Assembly (NCBI GenBank): GCA_937873655.1
Contig: CALMYQ010000201.1
Span: 1-64,000, forward strand
Origin: an uncultured Lewinella sp.
GTDB taxonomy: Bacteria; Bacteroidota; Bacteroidia; Chitinophagales; Saprospiraceae
DNA: 64,000 nt
Direction: 5' to 3'
A program made the translations under genes and the position numbers. This document shows positions 23,995 to 31,315 of the stretch, piece by piece. The stretch's first letter is position 1. Each line of letters begins with the position of its first letter. Under the pieces are notes generated by a model, which worked only from the letters and a program-made list of their open reading frames with translations, made no database searches and was not told where the DNA came from.

Positions 23995-25962
23995 TTAAAG
24001 TTCGTCTACAAACAGGATGGTATCGGTTCCGTTTTTCCGGCCGGATGTTTCGGATTGTTGTCCCCTCATTTTCCAGGTCACCTCGTATTCGTATCCGAGC
24101 TCACCGGCTTTTGCCAGATAGTCCAATCTCCCGGAGAGGATCCCCTTGGCCGGATTCAGGTCGATTTGTTTGATAAATTCCTTTTCACCTACGTGATAAT
24201 AAATCTTCACGTTAATGGACCGGATGCCTTTCTCTGCAATGAAGCCGGGATCGGCCTGCAATTCCACGAACTGCATCTGGTAAGGAGGCGCCAGGTTGAG
24301 GGCGTTAGCCTTTGTTTTCCTGGTCGGTATGGAAATGTTGTTATCCCCTACAATGCTCCAGTCGATCTCATATTCGTATTCCCGCCATTTATTGCGGTCA
24401 CCGTCGTTCTTCCAGCCGTACATCATGCTGAAATTGTTGCCTTCCTTATTGAAATTGTCCCGGTCAATTTTCAGCTCGTCCGTGGTGATTTCACCGCCTT
24501 CGTGTTTTTTGGTGATCCGGACGTTGACAAAATTGACGTATTGGGCAAAATCCTGGAGGCTGCCGACATCCACGGTCGCGGAGATCTCCCGTTGGGTATA
24601 CAGGGGGTTATCCAGATTGACCTCGCGGAAATACTTCTGGTCGTCCATATACCGGCTGAGGTCGCCGATGTTCTCATCAAAGCGCATGGACATATTGTCC
24701 ACCGTGTACTTGTTAAGGTCAATGCGGAAGGTGCCCCGTTGCCGGATCCGCTTCATTTCGAAACTGGCCAGAATTGCCAGTTGCGGCACGGCCTCCTCGT
24801 TGTTCTGGTTGGCGTTAGCGGGGCCTTCGCTCGGCGGAGTGATCCCTTCCGACCTGGCCCTCAAAGGAGGGCGATAACCCTCGCCTGCGTCAGCGGTGGG
24901 TTCTGATTCGGAAGTCGTCGAACTGGTGGTCGTACCGGCGGTGGCGCCGCCGGCGGTAGTGCCCGGTGTCCGTCCGCCCGTATTTGCCTGGCGGTCGCGG
25001 TTGTTGGCACGGGCTTCCTGCCGGTTTCTGGTCAGCATGGTTGAGGCGCGATCCAGCAGGCTTCCGCCCGTCCCCCCTGCTGCGGAGGTGACGTTCCCGA
25101 AATTGGGCGTGCCGGTACCGTTCAACGGGGAGAACATCATATCCGTCAGCTTATTGTAGGCGGTTGTGATCAACTCCTCCATTTTGGCGTCCTCTCCGAT
25201 CTGCGTGATCTTAATGGCGCCCTGGCGGGTCAGTTCGTCAAAGGTAGCGCTGATCTCTCCGGCGAGGTATGTGGATGCTATGCCGAGCCCGAAGGCCTGA
25301 TGTTCATAAATCTGGTCAAAATTGGCCTCAATGATGGCGCGTTTGGGCGCTCTGAAGCCCGTAATGTCCATTTCAAAGGTGAAACTGATGTCCGGCGTCG
25401 GGGATTTGAAGGATTCCCAAAGGATCTCCGCGCCGAGCTTGGTCAGTTGGATGGAAATGGCGGCCTTCTGCCCGTCGATAATGGGTGCATTCCCGATACC
25501 GACAACTTTCTTTGACAAACTGCCGTCGGCATCCTTAAAGGCGGACACCAACCCGAATTTACCGGATTTGTACACGACAGGCCCCATGATCTGAGCGCCC
25601 GGGACCAGTTTCACCAGCTCCCGCCTGGCATCCTGCAGCTGCTCATCGCTGACGGAAAGGGTGACCAATGCGTGGAAAATACCGCCCCCCTCGGCTTCAT
25701 TTGCCGCGCCGGCGGCAGGCCTTACATTATTTGCGTACTTCAGGAATGAGAACTGGGGTTTCCCGTTAGCGTCTGTAGCCAACCGGACTTTATCCACCAG
25801 GTAATAAAAGCTCTTCTCGTTGTTCACTTCCGGAAATAAGGTAAGCTCTCCGGCCCGAACCGGCCTGTCCAGTATGATTTGTTGTGTCCATGCATTGGTC
25901 ACAGCCGCAAAACAAATCAGCAACCAGGTTAGCCTGGCAATGATTCTCCTGTTCATTTTCAA
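23995..25962 (-). CDS. Island paralog with Gly/Thr-rich linker
   Basis: A 655-residue exported paralog. It shares the family's FSFLKY (72-76), GGGIFHALV (92-100), GPVVYKSGKFGLVS, ILWESFKSPTPDISF (180-194), TAYNKLTDMMFSPL (267-280) and VNLDNPLYTQREI signatures and a C-terminal module ending TILFVDEL. Residues 281 to about 390 are a low-complexity insert rich in Gly, Thr, Ser and Asn, absent from the 587-residue paralog, and probably a flexible spacer between two domains. It is the closest relative of that paralog. The gene is 12 bases from the metallopeptidase gene. Function unknown. Confidence 0.7.
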   Translation of the reverse strand: MKMNRRIIARLTWLLICFAAVTNAWTQQIILDRPVRAGELTLFPEVNNEKSFYYLVDKVRLATDANGKPQFSFLKYANNVRPAAGAANEAEGGGIFHALVTLSVSDEQLQDARRELVKLVPGAQIMGPVVYKSGKFGLVSAFKDADGSLSKKVVGIGNAPIIDGQKAAISIQLTKLGAEILWESFKSPTPDISFTFEMDITGFRAPKRAIIEANFDQIYEHQAFGLGIASTYLAGEISATFDELTRQGAIKITQIGEDAKMEELITTAYNKLTDMMFSPLNGTGTPNFGNVTSAAGGTGGSLLDRASTMLTRNRQEARANNRDRQANTGGRTPGTTAGGATAGTTTSSTTSESEPTADAGEGYRPPLRARSEGITPPSEGPANANQNNEEAVPQLAILASFEMKRIRQRGTFRIDLNKYTVDNMSMRFDENIGDLSRYMDDQKYFREVNLDNPLYTQREISATVDVGSLQDFAQYVNFVNVRITKKHEGGEITTDELKIDRDNFNKEGNNFSMMYGWKNDGDRNKWREYEYEIDWSIVGDNNISIPTRKTKANALNLAPPYQMQFVELQADPGFIAEKGIRSINVKIYYHVGEKEFIKQIDLNPAKGILSGRLDYLAKAGELGYEYEVTWKMRGQQSETSGRKNGTDTILFVDEL

Positions 25963-26066
25963 ATGGTTTTGTGGTTTTTTGAACGGGCAACCCGTTTCGG
26001 ATCCCGGTCATTAATGTACCGAAACCCGAAACGCGTTACCAATAATCTGCGGGAAAATTAAACATC

Positions 26067-28034
26067 CTAATTTCGGACGATATCAATGACATCCTTGAAT
26101 TTATCCAGAATGCTGTCGGCTTTTTCCACTTTGGACTCGTTGGTGCTGATCACGGTTTTACCCATATCAATGGCCTTTTTGAACAACTCCGAGGTCTTGT
26201 CCCTCAATTCATCCGGAACCATAGCAAAAACATAGTCGTCATTGATCTTGGCATCCCAGTCCAGTGCCAGTTTGCCCGAGTTCTCATGGGTCAACACCAG
26301 GCGTGAAACGTAGCCGCGGGTGTCCCGGTCGGTGAAGATCATCTGCTCCACCAGCGGTATGCCTTGCGAAACCGTGATCGGGATATTGGTCTCCATTTCC
26401 TCTCCGAATTTCTTGTAGCGCACCTGCAGGGTGGCCCTCCGGATGCCCATTTCCTTTAATTGATCGAGGTCGGCTTCAAACTGAATGGTCCGGGGTGTGA
26501 CCGGCGGCGCCAGCGTCAGGCCTTCCCAGTCGCCTTGCACGTAATCCGGATCTTCGGGGAACAGCCGGCCGCCTTTCAGGCTCCACTGCGTCTTGTATTC
26601 GTATACATCCGAATTCTTGTCTTCGCCGCGGGCGTAGGAAACGGTGGCTTTGAGGCCCTTATTCTTGAGATAATCCCGGTCGATGGTCACCTGGTCGGTG
26701 AATGGATTCCCGGAGTTGCGGCGCTTGCGGACATTGACGGTTACATAGTTCACTTCCTGGCCGAACATATTCTCCGCCTCGATATCCAGGATCATATTGA
26801 TCTCGCGGTGCTGGTAGAACGGGTCGTTCAGGTTGACGCTGCCGACGCAGGCCTTGTTGTGGCGCACGCCGTCATACCATTCCGCCAGGTTGCCCAACAG
26901 GTACATTTTCTGGGGTACGTTCAGCCGGTAGTTCAGGCGGTAGACCTCCGTTTTGCGGGCATAATGGGACTTCAGTTTCTGCACGTCGATCTTCCAGCGC
27001 TCGGCGTTCTGGTACCGCTTCATCATATCCTCAGTATTGAGAGCTTTCTGGCTGGCATCCACCGGCGCCTCGTTGTCATGGCTGAGGCTGGCGATGCTGT
27101 TGATGAAGACATTGAAGAACAACTCGGTGATCTTTGCGGTCACTTCATTGCCGAGCTTGTCGTCCAGGCGGATGTCGATGGCCTTGGTTTCGACCAGGGA
27201 ATTATACAGCGTATGCACCACCGAATCCTGGATGTATTCGTCTTTGTCGTCGCCTTTGGGGGCATCCGGGATCATATAGCCCTGCGCGTGGAATTTTTCG
27301 TATTCGGTCTGGATCTTGGTCCAGTTGACCGTGATCTGGCCGTCAACAGCGGGATACAGGACGTTGTAGGTAAAGAACAACTGCACATCGATGTCGGAGA
27401 TCGACCGCGTTTTTTCAAACGTAGCCGCCAGCAACTGGGCGTCGTTCTTGTCCATTTTGGCCGCCACAGCCGCCTTCAAACCCGGCAACATCGGCGCTAC
27501 CCCTGAAGTCACCAGGGTCGGGCTTTTATCCAGGGTACCGCTGATGATCCGGAAGGAATTGTCGCCGTCAGGTTTGACATCCACCGGTCCGAGGATCTTG
27601 GGGTTGGTCACCGCGGCGTATTTGCGGTTGCCTTTCGCCAGGTCCTTGATCTTGGCTGTCAGTTTGGCCTGGGCGTCCTTTTCCTGAGCGGGCGACAGCC
27701 CCCATTCCATCAGGAAGTGGAGCAGTGCGCCCTGGACACCGCCTAGAGCAGCCGTTTCATCCGTGGTATACTTCATGAACAGGAATTCGGGCGTTTTGCC
27801 GTCTTCCTTTTTGGACAAGGTAAGCCCGACTGGCAGGTAATAGTAATCGCCTGTAAAGTTCGAATTCAGGGTTTGGGCCCGGCCGTACAACACAACCTGG
27901 GTACCGTCATCCAGTACAAGGCCGATCCGGTTCTCGTAGTCCAGTGTCTGGGCAAATCCCGACATGCACATCAATGCCAGGCACAGCGCCAGTACAGTTT
28001 TCAAGGTTTTTTGAAAGGCTTTAATTGTTTTCAT
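26067..28034 (-). CDS. Island paralog
   Basis: A 655-residue secreted paralog (signal peptide ending GFAQ). It opens with DDGTQVVLYGRAQ and NSNFTGDYYYLPVGL, then FLFMKYT, ALLHFLMEW (where others have GGGIFHALV), the VNLNDPFYQHREI signature, and a C-terminal module that drifts from the others after LVLTHENSGK. It lacks the Gly-rich insert but has a central helical region. It groups with the truncated copy at 28744-29454, sharing the LLHFLxEWGL pattern. It is 17 bases downstream of the NlpC-like gene. No catalytic motif is visible. Confidence 0.7.
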   Translation of the reverse strand: MKTIKAFQKTLKTVLALCLALMCMSGFAQTLDYENRIGLVLDDGTQVVLYGRAQTLNSNFTGDYYYLPVGLTLSKKEDGKTPEFLFMKYTTDETAALGGVQGALLHFLMEWGLSPAQEKDAQAKLTAKIKDLAKGNRKYAAVTNPKILGPVDVKPDGDNSFRIISGTLDKSPTLVTSGVAPMLPGLKAAVAAKMDKNDAQLLAATFEKTRSISDIDVQLFFTYNVLYPAVDGQITVNWTKIQTEYEKFHAQGYMIPDAPKGDDKDEYIQDSVVHTLYNSLVETKAIDIRLDDKLGNEVTAKITELFFNVFINSIASLSHDNEAPVDASQKALNTEDMMKRYQNAERWKIDVQKLKSHYARKTEVYRLNYRLNVPQKMYLLGNLAEWYDGVRHNKACVGSVNLNDPFYQHREINMILDIEAENMFGQEVNYVTVNVRKRRNSGNPFTDQVTIDRDYLKNKGLKATVSYARGEDKNSDVYEYKTQWSLKGGRLFPEDPDYVQGDWEGLTLAPPVTPRTIQFEADLDQLKEMGIRRATLQVRYKKFGEEMETNIPITVSQGIPLVEQMIFTDRDTRGYVSRLVLTHENSGKLALDWDAKINDDYVFAMVPDELRDKTSELFKKAIDMGKTVISTNESKVEKADSILDKFKDVIDIVRN

Positions 28035-28051
28035 CGTAAAGGTTTTTAAAA

Positions 28052-28747
28052 CTAGAAATTGATAAATGATGGGATCATGCGTCCGAGAATGCGTTCTTGG
28101 AAAAAGGATCCGTCCACTTTTTTGCCGGGATCCTTTACCACCTGTGCGTCGTCCCAGGTCCGGAGTTCCCGAAACAAGCGGTTGGGCGTAGAGATCAGTT
28201 GTTTATACACGAGTTCCTTGGCGAACACCTGCCGCCGGGCGGCAAAGGCGATCGCTTCTGAAACAAAGTCGCAGCAGTTGTACCGCATGGCGTTGAAAGG
28301 CCGGCCTGCATCCCGCTTCCGCTCCAGATAGGCTGCCAGTTCCAGGTCGCCCGCCTTGCTGTTGGGCAGGGTGATGATTCCGTCGCAGGGGTATCCTTCT
28401 TTATGGGGCAGGCCTTCTTCGGCAAGTGTCCTGACCGATAACAGCCGCTTCCACCTGTTGGACGGGAGGCGGTAATAAGTAGCCTCCACATCCTTGTCAT
28501 AGCTGACTTTGTATTCATCGTTCGTCGGCCAGAGGTCGAAATATTGCACAAACCCCGTGGCAACGGTATCCTTCCGGTATGCTGTCTTCCCGCCGGTCCG
28601 GACCTCACTGATCTTGATCTGGTAATCGTCCACGGCAATACCCGCATGGCCGGTTTTCCCTCCGCAGGTCGCGTAAATGATCACATGAATATCCGCCCTT
28701 GCGGTAAAGGCGTACAGGAGCGCCGCCAGCAAAAGGATCACTTTCAT
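28052..28747 (-). CDS. Secreted permuted NlpC/P60-like cysteine hydrolase
   Basis: A 231-residue protein with a signal peptide ending ARAD. H34 in KTGHAGIAV precedes, by about 120 residues, a YNCCDFV motif (N157, C158/C159). His first and NC later is the order of circularly permuted papain-like folds (YiiX, LRAT-like, DUF4105-type), in which Cys is the nucleophile. C158 is the most likely nucleophile. Substrates of such enzymes include lipids, peptides and cell-wall amides; here unknown. Its start codon overlaps the stop of the truncated paralog by four bases (ATGA), which implies translational coupling. Confidence 0.75.
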   Translation of the reverse strand: MKVILLLAALLYAFTARADIHVIIYATCGGKTGHAGIAVDDYQIKISEVRTGGKTAYRKDTVATGFVQYFDLWPTNDEYKVSYDKDVEATYYRLPSNRWKRLLSVRTLAEEGLPHKEGYPCDGIITLPNSKAGDLELAAYLERKRDAGRPFNAMRYNCCDFVSEAIAFAARRQVFAKELVYKQLISTPNRLFRELRTWDDAQVVKDPGKKVDGSFFQERILGRMIPSFINF

Positions 28748-29454
28748 TTTTTCGGTTTTTTCGGGTTAAGCACCGGCCCAAACAGCCGGTCAAGGGGCTT
28801 TGCCAGTGACCAGGTTTCTCCCCTGATCAGGTTGTACCAGGCGCCGGCATCTCCACCCCGGACCTTAAACGCCAGTTCGACTTGCGCCCCGGCGAGTTCC
28901 CCCGGGTGCTCAAGCGCATGTTGGAACAACCTGGCTTCAGCGCCGTCCAGCCGGTAGGAAAAGGCCATTTTGGTTCCGGGTATAACGGGTGCAACGGGTT
29001 GAACCGACAGCTTATTCCTTAGCAAATCCGCAATCGCTCCCTTACCGGAAATCCTGAACCCCGGTACATCGGCAGGCAACTCCAGGCTTGCGGGCCCGGC
29101 CAGTACGGCCGTACTGTCAGCATGGGCCTTCAACCAGGCTGTTGTCTCGGATTCCTGTTCGCGGGTCAACCCCCATTCCAGCAAAAAATGCAGAATGGCG
29201 CCCGATATTTCTCCGCCGTCCGTTTCGGAATAGGTCAAAAAACTGAATTGCGGCGTGCTGTCCGGCCGGGCTGACAGGCGCAGTCCGGTGGGCAGATAAT
29301 AGTACAGCCGGCTGCCGTCCGGATCGAACCCCCGCAGGAGCACCACCTCAGCGCTGTCCTTCAGTTTTATCCTGAATGCGCCGGCGGTATCGACCACCTG
29401 ACCGGAAAGGCTCAGCCAGCCAATGGCCGCCAACAGGGTGAGTACGTGTTTCAT
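28744..29454 (-). CDS. Truncated island paralog (N-terminal domain only)
   Basis: A 236-residue secreted protein that covers only the N-terminal domain of the family: LYYYLPTGLRLS, FSFLTYS, GAILHFLLEWGL, and the GTKMAFSYRLDGAEARLFQ block. It ends with a lysine-rich tail and lacks the DMMF, NLDDP and C-terminal modules. The ATG at 29454 is chosen because it gives a clean signal peptide and avoids overlap with the upstream gene; ATG 29478 is possible. It overlaps the NlpC-like gene by four bases. As an intact frame with a signal peptide, it looks like a genuine short form, not a pseudogene. Confidence 0.68.
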   Translation of the reverse strand: MKHVLTLLAAIGWLSLSGQVVDTAGAFRIKLKDSAEVVLLRGFDPDGSRLYYYLPTGLRLSARPDSTPQFSFLTYSETDGGEISGAILHFLLEWGLTREQESETTAWLKAHADSTAVLAGPASLELPADVPGFRISGKGAIADLLRNKLSVQPVAPVIPGTKMAFSYRLDGAEARLFQHALEHPGELAGAQVELAFKVRGGDAGAWYNLIRGETWSLAKPLDRLFGPVLNPKKPKK

Positions 29455-29458
29455 CGGT

Positions 29459-31174
29459 TTATTTTTGAGGTATTTCATCCAGAAAGATCAATCCGTATTC
29501 ATCTTTATCGTTAATGGTTTCTTTTGAGCCGTCGTTACGAATCCAGGTAATAGAATAATCCACCGACTGCTGATCGATCGGGAGGGTCAGGTCGAAAAAT
29601 TTGGCGGACAGGTCGTCCCCGGGCTTCACCGTCAGCCGTTTTTGTTTTTTCTTGCCGAAGAAATCGTATTCGATCTGTACGGAAACCGCCCGGATATTTT
29701 CGGCTTTCAACTTGTCGGCATCGGCGTCCAGGTTGATCACATGCCGTTTGTAGGGCGCGTACAGGTTGATGATCGGGGTGTTCTGGCCGATCCAGCCGGT
29801 CTGGTAATTGCCTTCCGCCCCAAAGTTCCATTGGACCTGATACTGATAATCCAGCCATTTCAAACGATCCTTATCTTCCTGGTTCAGGTAGGACATGGCA
29901 ATCCGGCCTTCATTTTCGGACAAGGTGTTTTTGGTCAGGAAGACTTCCCGGATGGTTTCCCGCCCGTTCTGGTGATCCTTGCGGAAGGAAATGGCCGCGC
30001 TTTTGACGATGTCCTCAAAGGCCGATTGCAGATCCCCGTCGATATTGACCAGTACATCGCGCTGCTGGAATACGGGATCCTCCAGGGTAACATCCCGGAA
30101 AACCCGCTTGTCCTTGCCGTACTTTTCGAAAATATTCCCGATGTTGAACGTGATCAGGTGCCGCCGTTCGACGGTCGAATAACTGTTCAGGGAAACCGTG
30201 CTTTTACCCTCGGTTTTCAGCTCTTTCAGGATATAGGTCCTGCTGGCCCCGAACAACCCAAGACCGGCCAATCCCCCTGTCCCGAAGATCTCTTCCATGA
30301 ACCCCTTTTTCTGGTCCAGCGGGATCTCGCTGGGTTTGACCGGATTGAACATCATGTTCAGCAATTTTTCATACGTCGCATCCAGGATCTGCGCCATCAG
30401 GCTGTCCTTGCCCGCTGTGCGTATCTTGATGGCGCCGGTCTTGTGCAATTCGCTGAAGGATTTATGCACTTCCGAGCTGTAAAACAGGATATTGGTCTTT
30501 TCGTGGTAATATTCATTCTTTTCCACCATCGACCAGTTGACTTCCACTTCGGCATCGTACGCCTGGGTCACCCCGGAGAAGGTCAGGTCGAACATGATCG
30601 ACACATCGGGCGTGGCCATTTTGAAACTCTCCATCAGCAACTGGGCTTCCAACGGGTTGAGCATGAAGGAAAAAGCGACCTTGCTGTTTTCGAACACCGG
30701 CGCCTGCCCTACCCCGATCAGCTTTTTTTCTTCCTTCCCGTTCTGCCCCAGCAAGGAAGACACCACCACATAGTCGCCTTTTGTGAAGAAGACCGGCCCC
30801 AGCAGATTGATCTTCGGGTTTCTGAACTTGATGCGAAGTTCACTTTCCGCCTGCCGGATCTGATCGTCGGGCGTGTCGTACAACACCAGGAAATGCACCA
30901 AACCGCCGCCATCGGCCTCCGAAATGCTGTTGATGCTCTTCGGGTCGGGATTTTTGGCCGTTGCATACCGCAGGAAGGAAAATTCCGGCAGGTTCTGGTC
31001 ATTTATGGCCAAACGCCCCCTGGAAGGCAGATACCGGTAACTGAGGCTGTCGCCGTACACCGGAAAACACATCAGGCCTCCCGCACGAACGCCGCCGTCG
31101 ATGAAGACCGGCTGGGACATTATTGTCGCCAGACCGGCAACCAGGAGAAAAAAGGTCAGATATATTGTTTTCAT
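29459..31174 (-). CDS. Island paralog
   Basis: A 571-residue secreted paralog, signal peptide ending MSQP. It shows FSFLRYAT, GGGLVHFLV, LLGPVFFTKGDYVVVSS, the AQLLMESFKMATPDVSI block, ATYEKLLNMMFNPV, the signature VTLEDPVFQQRDV followed by the charged segment SFRKDHQNG, and a final module ending LIFLDEIPQK. The sequence is intact and without a Cys pair. It is followed four bases later by the truncated paralog and preceded by a hairpin-rich spacer after the most upstream paralog. Function unknown. Confidence 0.7.
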   Translation of the reverse strand: MKTIYLTFFLLVAGLATIMSQPVFIDGGVRAGGLMCFPVYGDSLSYRYLPSRGRLAINDQNLPEFSFLRYATAKNPDPKSINSISEADGGGLVHFLVLYDTPDDQIRQAESELRIKFRNPKINLLGPVFFTKGDYVVVSSLLGQNGKEEKKLIGVGQAPVFENSKVAFSFMLNPLEAQLLMESFKMATPDVSIMFDLTFSGVTQAYDAEVEVNWSMVEKNEYYHEKTNILFYSSEVHKSFSELHKTGAIKIRTAGKDSLMAQILDATYEKLLNMMFNPVKPSEIPLDQKKGFMEEIFGTGGLAGLGLFGASRTYILKELKTEGKSTVSLNSYSTVERRHLITFNIGNIFEKYGKDKRVFRDVTLEDPVFQQRDVLVNIDGDLQSAFEDIVKSAAISFRKDHQNGRETIREVFLTKNTLSENEGRIAMSYLNQEDKDRLKWLDYQYQVQWNFGAEGNYQTGWIGQNTPIINLYAPYKRHVINLDADADKLKAENIRAVSVQIEYDFFGKKKQKRLTVKPGDDLSAKFFDLTLPIDQQSVDYSITWIRNDGSKETINDKDEYGLIFLDEIPQK

Positions 31175-31274
31175 TTTTTTGTTCTTACAGGTTTTCCGGC
31201 CCTGCGGACCTTTTGACTTGACTATTAATTCACTCGGTTACCACGGTCGGCACATCTTCATGCGTCGTAAGGGA

Positions 31275-31315
31275 GCATCATCATGCATTGTAAGCGACGC
31301 ATGATGATGCGTCGC
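31275..31315. repeat. Overlapping, mutually exclusive hairpins
   Basis: Two hairpins share bases. GCATCATCATGC (31275-31286) pairs exactly with 31299-31310, and GCGACGCAT (31294-31302) pairs exactly with ATGCGTCGC (31307-31315) around GATG. Only one can form at a time. The second ends at the stop codon of the upstream paralog and shares the GTCGCTACTT ending with the palindrome at 20821-20846. Confidence 0.75.

Noticed and set aside
29642..31216. Plus-strand open frame of 524 codons opposite an island paralog
   Set aside because: Same reason: complement of a gene with clear paralogs.
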